A DNA stretch of 64,000 nucleotides, taken from contig NZ_CALTTY010000008.1 in the NCBI RefSeq assembly GCF_943912385.1, positions 1-64,000 of the forward strand. The letters are read 5' to 3'. A program made the translations under genes and the position numbers. The notes under the pieces were generated by a model. It was given only the letters and a program-made list of their open reading frames with translations, had not been told where the DNA came from and did not search any database. This document shows, one piece after another, positions 34,839 to 43,708 of this stretch. The stretch's first letter is position 1. Every line of letters begins with the position of its first letter. This DNA is from an uncultured Anaerococcus sp. (GTDB lineage: Bacteria; Bacillota; Clostridia; Tissierellales; Peptoniphilaceae).

Positions 34839-36035
34839 ATGAATAAAAAAACAGTAAAAGATTTAGATGTTAAAGGGAAAAAAGTCCTAGTAAGAGTAGA
34901 CTTTAACGTTCCTCTTTCTAAAGAAAACAAAGGCGAAATTGCTGATGATTCAAGGATTAAGGCTGCCATGCCTACAATTGACTACCTAAAAGAAAACGGA
35001 GCTAAGGTTATCCTAATGAGCCACTTAGGTAGACCAAAAGGAGAGGCGAATCCAGAATTTTCTCTAAAACCAGTAGCTGAATATCTAGAAAACGAATATA
35101 AAGATAACTTTTCGTTTCTAGCATCTGATGAGGTTGTTGACAAAAAAGTAAAAGAAGAGATAGACAAACTAGAAGACGGTCAAATTGCCTTACTTGAAAA
35201 TACAAGGTATAGGAAAGAAGAGACAAAAAATGGAGAAGGTTTTGCAAAGGAGTTAGCTTCACTTGCAGAGTTATATGTAAATGATGCCTTTGGTACAAGC
35301 CACAGGTCTCATGCTTCAAATGTTGGAGTCGCTAGCATTCTTCCATCAGCAGTAGGTTTTTTAATTGAAAAAGAAATTGAAGTAATGGGTAAGGCTTTAG
35401 AAACACCAGACCATCCATTTGTTTCAATCTTAGGCGGTGCTAAGGTATCAGATAAGATTGGTGTAATAGAAAATTTAATTACAAAAGTAGATACCATCCT
35501 AATAGGTGGTGGTATGGCTTATACCTTCCTTAAAGCACAAGGTAAAGAAATTGGTAAATCCCTACTTGAAGAAGATAAGATGGACCTATCACTTGAACTT
35601 GTTGAAAAAGCTAAGGCAAATGGAGTAGAAATCCTACTACCAGTAGACGTTGTTATTGCAGATAAAATTGAAGCAGGTGTTGAAACCGAGATTGTTGATA
35701 TAGACAACATTCCAGCTGACAAGGAAGCCTTAGATATAGGACCAAAAACAGCAAAACTATTTGCTGATAAAATAAAAGCTGCTAAGACAGTTGTATGGAA
35801 TGGACCGATGGGTGTCTTTGAAATAAAAGAATTCTCAAATGGTACAAATGAAGTAGCAAATGCCCTAGCAGAATCAGAAGCCGTAACAATTGTTGGTGGT
35901 GGAGATAGTGCTCTTGCAATTGAAATGGCTGATCTTAAGAATAAGATAACCCACGTTTCAACAGGTGGGGGAGCAAGCCTTGAATTCTTAGAAGGTAAGG
36001 ACCTTCCTGGAATAAGCGCGATTGAAGACAAGTAA
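34839..36035 (+). CDS. pgk: Phosphoglycerate kinase
   Basis: Makes ATP from 1,3-bisphosphoglycerate. RVDFNVPL near the N-terminus, LMSHLGRPKG, SHRSHAS and the nucleotide site GGGDSALAIE (about 350) are all in place, and the length is normal at 398 residues. ATG 34839 is preferred over 34836, which would sit one base from the Shine-Dalgarno. It follows a hairpin with a T run after gap. Confidence 0.97.
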   Translation: MNKKTVKDLDVKGKKVLVRVDFNVPLSKENKGEIADDSRIKAAMPTIDYLKENGAKVILMSHLGRPKGEANPEFSLKPVAEYLENEYKDNFSFLASDEVVDKKVKEEIDKLEDGQIALLENTRYRKEETKNGEGFAKELASLAELYVNDAFGTSHRSHASNVGVASILPSAVGFLIEKEIEVMGKALETPDHPFVSILGGAKVSDKIGVIENLITKVDTILIGGGMAYTFLKAQGKEIGKSLLEEDKMDLSLELVEKAKANGVEILLPVDVVIADKIEAGVETEIVDIDNIPADKEALDIGPKTAKLFADKIKAAKTVVWNGPMGVFEIKEFSNGTNEVANALAESEAVTIVGGGDSALAIEMADLKNKITHVSTGGGASLEFLEGKDLPGISAIEDK

Positions 36036-36044
36036 GGAGTAGAT

Positions 36045-36797
36045 ATGCGTAAACCAGTAATAGTTGGAAATTGGAAGATGAATAAGACACCTAGCGAAGC
36101 TAGAGCTCTTCTTGAAGAAGTAAAGGCACTTGACTTAGACAAAAGTGTAGAAGCAGGTTTCTGTGTTCCGGCAATTGACCTACTTGTAGCTAAGAAAGTT
36201 CTTGATGGAACTGATATTAACTATGGTGCAGAAAACATGTACTTTGAAGAAAGCGGTGCTTTCACAGGCGAAATCTCTCCACTAATGCTAAAAAATGTTA
36301 AGGCAAAATATGTTATTTTAGGCCACTCAGAGCGAAGGGAGATCTTTAAAGAGTGTGACACACTTATAAATAAAAAGGTAAAATCTGCCCTTGACCATGA
36401 CTTAATCCCTATTCTTTGTGTTGGTGAAAGCCTTGAGGAAAGAGAAAATAACGAACAAGAAGCTAAGGTCAAAGATCAATTAATAAAGGGTCTTGAAGGT
36501 GTAAAAGAAGAAGATATAGAAAAAGTAATTATTGCTTATGAGCCTATCTGGGCAATAGGAACTGGAAAAACTGCTTCAGCAGAAGATGCTGATGACATGT
36601 GTGCCTTTATAAGAAACTTCATTAAAGAAACTTATAGTGAAGATGCAAGTGAAAAAATTAGAATCCAATATGGTGGATCTATGAAACCAGCTAATGTTAA
36701 GGAACTTCTTGCTAAAGAAAATATTGACGGAGGCCTGATAGGTGGGGCAAGTCTTAAGGCAAGTGATTTCGAACAATTAGTAAACTTTAAAAAGTAA
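36045..36797 (+). CDS. tpiA: Triosephosphate isomerase
   Basis: Interconverts dihydroxyacetone phosphate and glyceraldehyde 3-phosphate. VGNWKMNK carries the catalytic lysine, GHSERR the catalytic histidine, and AYEPIWAIGTGK the catalytic glutamate and the start of loop 6. The phosphate-binding GGSMKPAN is near the C-terminus. The length of 250 residues is standard. AGGAG precedes the ATG, nine bases after pgk. Confidence 0.97.
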   Translation: MRKPVIVGNWKMNKTPSEARALLEEVKALDLDKSVEAGFCVPAIDLLVAKKVLDGTDINYGAENMYFEESGAFTGEISPLMLKNVKAKYVILGHSERREIFKECDTLINKKVKSALDHDLIPILCVGESLEERENNEQEAKVKDQLIKGLEGVKEEDIEKVIIAYEPIWAIGTGKTASAEDADDMCAFIRNFIKETYSEDASEKIRIQYGGSMKPANVKELLAKENIDGGLIGGASLKASDFEQLVNFKK

Positions 36798-36809
36798 GAG
36801 GAGATTTAA

Positions 36810-38102
36810 ATGAGTTTAATTACAAGTATATATGCTAGACAAATTATAGATTCAAGAGGAAACCCAACTGTAGAAGTCGAAGTGGAAACAGAACTTGGTG
36901 GTTTTGGTAGAGCTTCTGTCCCATCAGGTGCATCTACAGGTGAGTGGGAAGCAGTAGAATTAAGAGATGGTGACAAGGATTATTTCCTAGGAAAATCTGT
37001 TCTTAAGGCAGTTGAAAATGTAAATGACATAATTGCAGAAGAGCTTGAATTTAACTATGATGTTACAGACCAAATCGGCATTGATAATGCTATGATTGAA
37101 CTTGATGGAACAGATAACAAGGGTAAATTTGGGGCCAATGCAATCCTTGGAGTGTCTCTAGCTGTTTCTAAGGCTGCTGCTGATGAACTCGGCATATCAC
37201 TCTATAATTACATCGGTGGAACTAATGCCAAACTTCTTCCAACACCAATGATGAACATCCTAAACGGTGGTGAACACGCAGATAACTCTGTAGATATCCA
37301 AGAATTCATGATTTTACCACTAGGTGCTGAAAGCTTCTCACAAGCTCTACAAATGGGTGTTGAAGTATTCCATAACTTAAAATCAGTACTAGCTGATAAA
37401 GGTTATTCAACAGCTGTAGGTGATGAAGGTGGTTTTGCTCCTGATCTTAAGTCAAACGAAGAAGCTCTTGAAACAATAGTTGAAGCTATTAAAAAAGCTG
37501 GATATGAACCAGGTAAAGATATTTACATTGCTATGGACTGCGCTTCATCTGAATTCTATAACAAAGAAGACGGAAAATATTACCTAGAAGGTGAAGGAAC
37601 AGTTTATACAGCAGAAGAAATGACTGACTGGTTAGAAAAATTAGTTGAAAAATACCCAATAATTTCTATAGAAGATGGTCTAGATGAAAACGACTGGGAA
37701 GGTTGGGCAAAACTTACAGAAAGACTCGGTAAAAAAGTCCAACTTGTAGGTGATGACTTATTCGTAACTAATACTGGTAAACTTGAAAAAGGTATAAAAG
37801 AAGGAGTTGCTAACTCAATTCTTATCAAAGTTAACCAAATTGGTACCCTAACAGAAACACTTAACGCAATTGAAATGGCTAAAGAAGCTGGATACACAGC
37901 TGTAGTTTCTCACAGATCAGGTGAAACAGAAGACGTTACAATATCAGACCTTGTAGTTGCAGTTAATGCTGGTCAAATCAAAACAGGTGCTCCTTCAAGA
38001 ACAGACAGGGTAGCTAAATACAACCAACTTCTTAGAATTGAGGATGAACTTTGGGAAGATGCTAGATTCAAAGGTTTAGATGCCCTATACAATATTAAAT
38101 AA
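36810..38102 (+). CDS. eno: Enolase
   Basis: Converts 2-phosphoglycerate to phosphoenolpyruvate. The 430-residue protein has the N-terminal ARQIIDSRGNPTVE, GDEGGFAP, SIEDGLDEND, LVGDDLFVTN and the signature LIKVNQIGTLTET, with the active-site lysine and SHRSGETED. The gene closes the glycolytic operon and is followed by a strong terminator. Phosphoglycerate mutase, the step before enolase, is not encoded between tpiA and eno. Confidence 0.98.
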   Translation: MSLITSIYARQIIDSRGNPTVEVEVETELGGFGRASVPSGASTGEWEAVELRDGDKDYFLGKSVLKAVENVNDIIAEELEFNYDVTDQIGIDNAMIELDGTDNKGKFGANAILGVSLAVSKAAADELGISLYNYIGGTNAKLLPTPMMNILNGGEHADNSVDIQEFMILPLGAESFSQALQMGVEVFHNLKSVLADKGYSTAVGDEGGFAPDLKSNEEALETIVEAIKKAGYEPGKDIYIAMDCASSEFYNKEDGKYYLEGEGTVYTAEEMTDWLEKLVEKYPIISIEDGLDENDWEGWAKLTERLGKKVQLVGDDLFVTNTGKLEKGIKEGVANSILIKVNQIGTLTETLNAIEMAKEAGYTAVVSHRSGETEDVTISDLVVAVNAGQIKTGAPSRTDRVAKYNQLLRIEDELWEDARFKGLDALYNIK

Positions 38103-38125
38103 TAAATTTAATAGTTAAAAAATAT

Positions 38126-38168
38126 AAAGGCTTGCTTTCTTGTAGGAGCAAGTCTTTATTTTATTAAT
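38126..38168 (+). terminator. Intrinsic terminator after eno
   Basis: AGGCTTGCT at 38128-38136 pairs with AGCAAGTCT at 38147-38155 (one wobble), followed by a T-rich tail. It ends the glycolytic operon just before the secG promoter. Confidence 0.8.
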
Positions 38169-38170
38169 TA

Positions 38171-38199
38171 TTGAAATACTAAGCTATTTGTGGTATTAT
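38171..38199 (+). promoter_or_regulatory. secG promoter
   Basis: TTGAAA at 38171-38176 and TATTAT at 38194-38199, spaced by 17 and with a TG extension before the -10. Confidence 0.7.
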
Positions 38200-38225
38200 A
38201 AAACAGTATGAACGGAGGTGTCTAT

Positions 38226-38453
38226 ATGTCAAATTTTCTTGCAGTTATCATGATGATAGCATCAGTGATTGTAATAGTTTCAGTAACACTACAAGATCCT
38301 AAAACTGACGGACTGGGAGCATTGTCTGGTACTAAGACTAATGTTTTTGGTAAAAGTGCACATAAATCAAAAAATGAAATGCTAGATAAGGTTGTTATTT
38401 TTGGAGGAGTACTTTTATTTTTAGGAAGTATAATATTTATAGCAATTAACTAG
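38226..38453 (+). CDS. secG: Preprotein translocase subunit SecG
   Basis: A 75-residue protein with two membrane helices (about 2-22 and 52-72) joined by a loop rich in glycine and lysine, with the family signature LQDPKTDGLGALSG. SecG assists SecYE in protein export. GGAGGTG at 38214 places the start at ATG 38226; an ATG at 38208 precedes that Shine-Dalgarno. Position before rnr and smpB is conserved in Firmicutes. Confidence 0.93.
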   Translation: MSNFLAVIMMIASVIVIVSVTLQDPKTDGLGALSGTKTNVFGKSAHKSKNEMLDKVVIFGGVLLFLGSIIFIAIN

Positions 38454-38455
38454 GA

Positions 38456-38484
38456 GGGGGTCAAGGATTTTGACTCCTTTTTTT
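38456..38484 (+). terminator. Terminator hairpin between secG and rnr
   Basis: GGGGTCAA at 38457-38464 pairs with TTGACTCC at 38470-38477 (one wobble), followed by eight T residues. rnr begins 24 bases later with no promoter visible between. Confidence 0.8.
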
Positions 38485-38507
38485 ATTAACCATCCTAAGG
38501 AGTAAAT

Positions 38508-40628
38508 ATGAATTTAAAAGAATTAATTATAAATTTAATATATGATGATGACTATAGTCCTATGACTTTAAAGGAGCTTGAAGCCTATCTAAAAGCAGAT
38601 AAGTATACAAGGTCTGCTGTTAAGGATATAATAGACGAGCTTGTAGAAGAAAATAAGGTTAGAATATCGAAGAAAAAAAGAATAGTACCGTTAACAGACG
38701 ATGAGTTAAATCTTATGGGAAAAATATATATGGCCCAGGGTGGATATGGTTTTTTCGTATCAGATAACGATGATTTTGACGATGTTTATATTTCAAGGGA
38801 TAGGTTAAAAGGGGCCCACAATAATGATAGGGTAAAAATAAAAATAACTCGAAATAAGGAAAAATCAAAGAATGCTGAAGGTGAGGTTGTTAAAATTCTT
38901 GAAAGAGCTAATGAAGAGCTTATAGGAACCTATCAGGCTAATAAAAATTTTGGATTTGTTATATGCGATGATAAGTCTCATCCTGAAGATATTTATATAG
39001 ACAAGAAAAATTCATTGAAGGCAAAAAACAAGGACAAGGTTGTTGTTGAAATAATATCATACCCAAAGTCAGGTAATCCTGAAGGAAAGATTACAGAAAT
39101 TATAGGAAGTAAGAATGATAAAAATATAGATACCCTTTCGATAATAAGACAAAACAAAATACCAACAGAGTTTTCAAAAAAAACAAAGAAAGAGTTAGTA
39201 TATATAGCTGATGAGGTAAGTAAAGAAGAGCTAAGCTCTAGGACTAACCTCACTGACCTTTACACTGTCACAATAGATGGTAGAGATTCAAAGGACTTTG
39301 ATGATGCTATTTCTATTGAGAAAAATGGAGAAAATTACGACCTCTATGTCCATATAGCAGATGTTAGCCACTATGTCAAAAACCATACTGCCTTAGATGA
39401 TGATGCTTATGAAAGAGGTAACTCTACCTACCTTTATAATATTGTTATTCCAATGCTTCCAGAAAAACTTTCTAACGGTATTTGCTCTTTAAATCCTTCT
39501 AAACTACGTCTTACCCTCACAGCTAAAATGACAATTGATAAGAAGGGAAAGGTAGTCGATAATGTTTTTTATAAATCCTTTATAAAATCAGATAATAGAC
39601 TAGTTTATGATGATGTTAATGATTTTCTTGGAGGTGCTAAAGACGTTTATAAAGATGAAGTTTTGAGGGAAAAGCTAGATCTATTTAATACTCTTTATAA
39701 AATTTTAAGAAAAGCACGACAAAAACGTGGGTCAATTGATTTTAATTTTGAAGAAAGCCAGATAGACGTATCAGAAACTGGTAAGGTATTAAACATAGAA
39801 GCCCTAGATAGGGGACCTGGTAATAAAATGATCGAAGAGTTCATGCTTGTTGCAAATGAAACAGTAGCTAGTTTATTTGCCTATATGGATTTTCCATTTA
39901 TCTACAGAATTCATGAAAAGCCAAGTGAAGAAAAACTCGAAGGTTTCAAACAAGCCCTTCAAGCCATGGGTTACAATATAAGGGGAAATGAACTTCACCC
40001 TAAAGACTTCCAAAAAATCCTAAGGAAGGTTGAAGGTAAGAAGGAAGAGCAGATAATAAATATGCTCATGCTAAGAACAATGAAAAAGGCCAAGTATACA
40101 AATTATAGAGATATACATTTCGGTCTATCGACGAAGTTCTACACCCATTTTACAGCCCCTATAAGAAGATATCCAGACCTAATTGTCCATAGGATATTAA
40201 AGGACTTTATAGATGGAAGGCTAAATAAGATAAACCAAACAAGGCTTGAAAGAAGACTAAGTGATGCGGCAGACCACCTATCTATTACAGAAAGACGCAG
40301 CGAAGAAACTGAAAGACAAGTAGAAGACCTACTAAAGTGTAAATATATGGAAAAACATATAGGAAATATTTACGATGGAAGGATTTCTTCAATTACTGAT
40401 TTTGGTATCTTTATAGAACTTAGTAACACAGTTGAAGGTCTCTTTATGTATAAATTTTCTGACCATAGGTATGACTTCCTAGAAGAAAGCCTAAAAGCCT
40501 TCGATGTTGATAGAAAAAAATATTATTCTATAGGTCAAGAAGTTAAAATAAGAGTGGAAAATGTTGATGTTATGAAAAGAGAAATAGACTTTTACATGGA
40601 GGAAGAAGATGAAGTTATTAGCCAATAA
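38508..40628 (+). CDS. rnr: Ribonuclease R
   Basis: A 3'-5' processive exoribonuclease that degrades structured RNA. Domain order is an N-terminal winged helix (about 1-65), two cold-shock domains (with GYGFFVSD and NFGFVICDD), the RNB catalytic domain with DGRDSKDFDDAI, whose aspartates bind magnesium, and the C-terminal S1 domain (ITDFGIFIEL, about 620-695). The 706-residue length is typical. AAGGAG precedes the ATG. The end overlaps smpB. Confidence 0.96.
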   Translation: MNLKELIINLIYDDDYSPMTLKELEAYLKADKYTRSAVKDIIDELVEENKVRISKKKRIVPLTDDELNLMGKIYMAQGGYGFFVSDNDDFDDVYISRDRLKGAHNNDRVKIKITRNKEKSKNAEGEVVKILERANEELIGTYQANKNFGFVICDDKSHPEDIYIDKKNSLKAKNKDKVVVEIISYPKSGNPEGKITEIIGSKNDKNIDTLSIIRQNKIPTEFSKKTKKELVYIADEVSKEELSSRTNLTDLYTVTIDGRDSKDFDDAISIEKNGENYDLYVHIADVSHYVKNHTALDDDAYERGNSTYLYNIVIPMLPEKLSNGICSLNPSKLRLTLTAKMTIDKKGKVVDNVFYKSFIKSDNRLVYDDVNDFLGGAKDVYKDEVLREKLDLFNTLYKILRKARQKRGSIDFNFEESQIDVSETGKVLNIEALDRGPGNKMIEEFMLVANETVASLFAYMDFPFIYRIHEKPSEEKLEGFKQALQAMGYNIRGNELHPKDFQKILRKVEGKKEEQIINMLMLRTMKKAKYTNYRDIHFGLSTKFYTHFTAPIRRYPDLIVHRILKDFIDGRLNKINQTRLERRLSDAADHLSITERRSEETERQVEDLLKCKYMEKHIGNIYDGRISSITDFGIFIELSNTVEGLFMYKFSDHRYDFLEESLKAFDVDRKKYYSIGQEVKIRVENVDVMKREIDFYMEEEDEVISQ

Positions 40629-41049
40629 TAAAAAAGCCTTTCACGATTACTTCATAGAGGAAAAATATGAAGCTGGGCTAGAGCTAAAGGGCAGTGAGGT
40701 TAAGTCTATTAAGGCAGGAAAAGTATCGATTAAAGAAGCTTTCATCTCTGACCTAAAGGGGGAGATGTTTATCTATGGCATGCATGTTAGCCCTCATAAG
40801 GAAGGATACGAAAAATTAGATCCGACAAGAACTAGGAGGCTACTTCTTCACAAAAAAGAAATAAACAAACTATTAGGTAAGAAAACAGCTGCTGGTTATA
40901 CCTTAGTTCCCCTAAAGATTTACGAAAAGAGAGGTCTGGTGAAAATTGAAATTGCCCTGGCCAAGGGTAAGAAAATTTATGATAAAAGAGAATCTTTAAA
41001 AAGAAAAGATGACAAGAGGCAGATGGAAAGAGCCTTAAAGAATTATTAG
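40609..41049 (+). CDS. smpB: SsrA-binding protein SmpB
   Basis: SmpB carries tmRNA to stalled ribosomes. The 146-residue protein has the start NNKKAFHDYFIEEKYEAGLEL divided by the conserved HDY motif, LKGSEVKSI, and the basic C-terminal tail KGKKIYDKRESLKRKD that enters the mRNA channel. It overlaps rnr by 20 bases. I looked downstream for the tmRNA gene, often adjacent, and did not find it in the window. Confidence 0.96.
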   Translation: MKLLANNKKAFHDYFIEEKYEAGLELKGSEVKSIKAGKVSIKEAFISDLKGEMFIYGMHVSPHKEGYEKLDPTRTRRLLLHKKEINKLLGKKTAAGYTLVPLKIYEKRGLVKIEIALAKGKKIYDKRESLKRKDDKRQMERALKNY

Positions 41050-41055
41050 AAATAA

Positions 41056-41490
41056 ATGAATTATTTTGAAATGAAAGAAAAAGATTTGGATATTATAACA
41101 AGTCTTTATTTCAAGTACTTTAATGAAAACGAAGATGGAACGTGGACCTATAAAAAAGCTTACAAAAGAATTAGGCAAGTACTCCTTATCCCTGATTCAT
41201 ATTGTCTAATACAAGAAATTAATGGTGCCTACACTGGATTTCTAATGGGCTATGTCAAAGAATATGATGATTTAAAATCATATTTTTTAGAGGAGATTAT
41301 AGTATTTAAAGAATTTCAAAACAAAGGACTAGGGACTTTTTTTATAAAGGAGCTTGAAAGTCGACTTTCAGAAATAGATGTTAGCATGATTGAATTGATG
41401 AGTATAAACGATAAAAAGCATATAAATTTTTACGAAAAAATTTCATTTGCAAAAGCTTCTAACCTTAAAGTCATGAGTAAATTCATCTAA
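41056..41490 (+). CDS. GNAT family N-acetyltransferase
   Basis: A 144-residue GNAT protein. The acetyl-CoA motif is visible as VFKEFQNKGLGTFFIKEL (the Q/RxxGxG/A loop, about residues 95-103), followed by the IELMSINDKKHINFYEKISF strand-helix split by NFYEK. The acceptor is unknown. It starts six bases after smpB without a clear Shine-Dalgarno other than GAAATAA, so it is likely co-transcribed. Confidence 0.8.
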   Translation: MNYFEMKEKDLDIITSLYFKYFNENEDGTWTYKKAYKRIRQVLLIPDSYCLIQEINGAYTGFLMGYVKEYDDLKSYFLEEIIVFKEFQNKGLGTFFIKELESRLSEIDVSMIELMSINDKKHINFYEKISFAKASNLKVMSKFI

Positions 41491-41627
41491 AAAATAAATT
41501 TTCTATTAGAATTACTAGTAGAGGATTTTGTGCTTAACTATTTAAATACGTCTATTATTCTTAAACGTACATGCCACTAGCTATATAAATAGTATCTTAA
41601 TATATCAAATTTTAATGTGAGGTAAAT

Positions 41628-42545
41628 ATGATAAAAGCTTTAATAAATAATGATGAATTAGCTATGGAATCCTTAATAATTTATTCTAAAGATGAAGGAA
41701 TATTATACGAAAATCTAGACCATAATAAAATAAATGTTAGATCTATTGCTAAGCTAGTTATAAGCCTTGCTTGTGGTGTATTAATTGACAAGTCAAAGGG
41801 CGGTTTTAATGAAGATACACTCATTTATGAACTACTTAAAAATAAGGTAAGTATATCGAATAAGAAAAATTTGAAAAATCTTAAGAAAATAAGGGTAAAG
41901 CATTGTCTGACCCATACAATGGGTTATAGGGATATAATTCTTATGAGCAAGGATATAGAAAATATAGATAAAGATAAGCTACTTTCTTATAGCTTATCCT
42001 ACCCCTTATACTACAAGCCAGGGGAGAAATTCTTATATTCTAATGCTGGATACTTTGTTTTAGCAGCAGCCATGCAAGAACACCTGGGTTATGACTTGTA
42101 CGACTTTATTGATGAGAATCTCTTTACTAAAATCGGCATATATGATACTCGCTGGGACCGATACGGAAAATACCTAGCAGGAGCCACGAAATTATATTTG
42201 AGTCCTAAAGACTTGCTAAAGTTGGGCAAAGTAATACTCGGTAAAGGAAATTATGATGGCAGAAAGCTTCTACCAGCTTCTTGGGTAGAAAAAATGTCGG
42301 ATAAATTATACAATAATAAAAAAGACTATATAGATAAAACCTTCTTTACTGATGATTTTTATGGTTATGGACTTTGGACTGGTAAGGACGATATCTATTA
42401 TAGTTCTGGTAGTGGTGGTCAACTTGTTAGTTTCCTAGAAAAAGAGGGTATTATCATAGTAGCAACAAATTCTGGGGATCCTAATAAGGCCCCTCTAATA
42501 AAAAAGCAAGTAAGTTTAATAATAGAAGATTTAAAGGGAGAATAA
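41628..42545 (+). CDS. Beta-lactamase-related serine hydrolase (class C-like)
   Basis: A 305-residue protein with the penicillin-binding fold. SIAK (about residue 42) matches SxxK, YSNAG (about 136) matches the YxN motif, and SGSGGQ (about 262) takes the place of the KTG-type strand. There is no signal peptide or membrane anchor, so it is probably a cytoplasmic esterase or amidase rather than a true beta-lactamase. TGAGG precedes the ATG. It is followed after one base by the DUF4298-like gene. Confidence 0.8.
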   Translation: MIKALINNDELAMESLIIYSKDEGILYENLDHNKINVRSIAKLVISLACGVLIDKSKGGFNEDTLIYELLKNKVSISNKKNLKNLKKIRVKHCLTHTMGYRDIILMSKDIENIDKDKLLSYSLSYPLYYKPGEKFLYSNAGYFVLAAAMQEHLGYDLYDFIDENLFTKIGIYDTRWDRYGKYLAGATKLYLSPKDLLKLGKVILGKGNYDGRKLLPASWVEKMSDKLYNNKKDYIDKTFFTDDFYGYGLWTGKDDIYYSSGSGGQLVSFLEKEGIIIVATNSGDPNKAPLIKKQVSLIIEDLKGE

Positions 42546-42546
42546 A

Positions 42547-42849
42547 ATGGATTACGATTATTTAAAAAAACACGCCAATACTTATGACTCATACAAAGAG
42601 CTGTTGACAAAGATAAATGAAATCCTAGATCAGCTTGAAAATGATAGGGAAGACTTCAACAAACTTGTTGAATACTATTATAGTGATCAATTTAAAAAAG
42701 ATTATGATGATTCAAATGAAGGAAAAATAGATTCATCAATCAATCAAGGAATTCTTTCTGAGGATGCTATATATGACTTGATGGGGGATGACTACTACCT
42801 AGCCCTAAGATTTTTAGACTTAGCTAATAATATGATTCAGCAAAATTAA
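42547..42849 (+). CDS. Small acidic DUF4298-like protein
   Basis: A 100-residue acidic helical protein with no signal peptide. The pattern YDSYKELLTKINEIL near the start and GILSEDAIYDLMGDDYYLALRFLDLA divided around LSEDAIYDL resembles DUF4298 proteins of Firmicutes, whose function is unknown. AGGGAG lies just before its ATG, in the tail of the serine hydrolase gene, so the two are likely co-expressed. Confidence 0.7.
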   Translation: MDYDYLKKHANTYDSYKELLTKINEILDQLENDREDFNKLVEYYYSDQFKKDYDDSNEGKIDSSINQGILSEDAIYDLMGDDYYLALRFLDLANNMIQQN

Positions 42850-42867
42850 ATATTTCTTTTAATTAAA

Positions 42868-42909
42868 ATACATCCACAAATTTATTTATGATTTGTGGAT
42901 GTATTTTTT
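42868..42909. terminator. Bidirectional terminator between the DUF4298-like and ECF genes
   Basis: ACATCCACAAAT at 42870-42881 pairs perfectly with ATTTGTGGATGT at 42891-42902, with T-rich tails on both strands. Confidence 0.88.
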
Positions 42910-42910
42910 A

Positions 42911-43648
42911 TTATCTTCTCCTTTTACTAAAAGAGCTTACAACAGCACTAGCTATTAAGATTGCAACCATGGCCTCTGGTATAGCATTTGTTATAAAAGC
43001 TGAAAAGATTGCATTTTTTGCAAGATTAGGACTAATCCCTATAGCTTCTGCGTATCTTTGGGCGTAAATTATATAAATTAAGCTTAAAACGAGGCCCGAA
43101 TTTGTCAAAGTCCCCATAAAAGAGCTAACAGCAATGGCAAAGTTAGCTTTTTTATTTTTAACAGACAAATAAAGCATAGTACAAGCTATTAGTAAAAATA
43201 CAATTGAAAAAACCTTGTTAACAGTATCAACATCAGTTTTGAAGGACTTATAAGATAAATAGGCTAATATTAGGACTATGACAGACCAAAAAACATTCAT
43301 AAAGTTTCTTAACTCATTATTGTCCTTGTTTTTTAGAGCCTTATACACCAAACCAGTCACAACCCCTATTAAAATTCTTGGTAAGATTGATATAAGCGGA
43401 TTATAAAATACAAAAGAAATAGGTCCTGGTCTAGTCATTGCATTAAAAATTGAAAATAATCCAAATATTAATCCCACAAAACCACCAATTACCGGTCCCT
43501 CAAGTATCCCGGCTATGATTACAGGTATATGTAAGCTAGTAATAGTAAGAACTCCTAATGGAATAAAGCCTAAAGGGGTAAGACCCAACATGATTACTAT
43601 AGCTCCTAGTATACCGATAGTAGTGAGATTTTTTGTTTCTAGTTTCAT
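42911..43648 (-). CDS. ECF transporter substrate-binding (S) component, substrate unknown
   Basis: A 245-residue integral membrane protein with six or so helices. TIGILGAIVIMLG at the N-terminus, the LGVLTITSLHIPVIIAG segment and GFVGLIFGLFS resemble vitamin-uptake S components, which work with a shared EcfAAT module that is not in the window. The middle (about 105-165) is less conserved and more charged. AAGGAGG precedes the ATG. The leader is short, so there is no room for a riboswitch that would reveal the substrate. Confidence 0.78.
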   Translation of the reverse strand: MKLETKNLTTIGILGAIVIMLGLTPLGFIPLGVLTITSLHIPVIIAGILEGPVIGGFVGLIFGLFSIFNAMTRPGPISFVFYNPLISILPRILIGVVTGLVYKALKNKDNNELRNFMNVFWSVIVLILAYLSYKSFKTDVDTVNKVFSIVFLLIACTMLYLSVKNKKANFAIAVSSFMGTLTNSGLVLSLIYIIYAQRYAEAIGISPNLAKNAIFSAFITNAIPEAMVAILIASAVVSSFSKRRR

Positions 43649-43678
43649 TTATTCCTCCTTAAATCTCAACTTAATAAT

Positions 43679-43707
43679 ATTATACGAGAAAAAATAAAAA
43701 ATAAAGA
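43679..43707 (-). promoter_or_regulatory. Promoter of the ECF S-component gene
   Basis: On the minus strand TATAAT (43684-43679) is preceded by a weak TCTTTA 17 bases upstream. The leader to the start codon is only about 25 bases. Confidence 0.45.
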
Positions 43708-43708
43708 T

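Noticed and set aside
41491..41627. Search for tmRNA (ssrA) next to smpB
   Set aside because: The spacer is only 137 bases and AT-rich, with no tRNA-like end or tag sequence.
41628..42545. True antibiotic beta-lactamase
   Set aside because: The SxxK and YxN motifs occur, but there is no signal peptide and the KTG-type motif is replaced, so resistance is unlikely.
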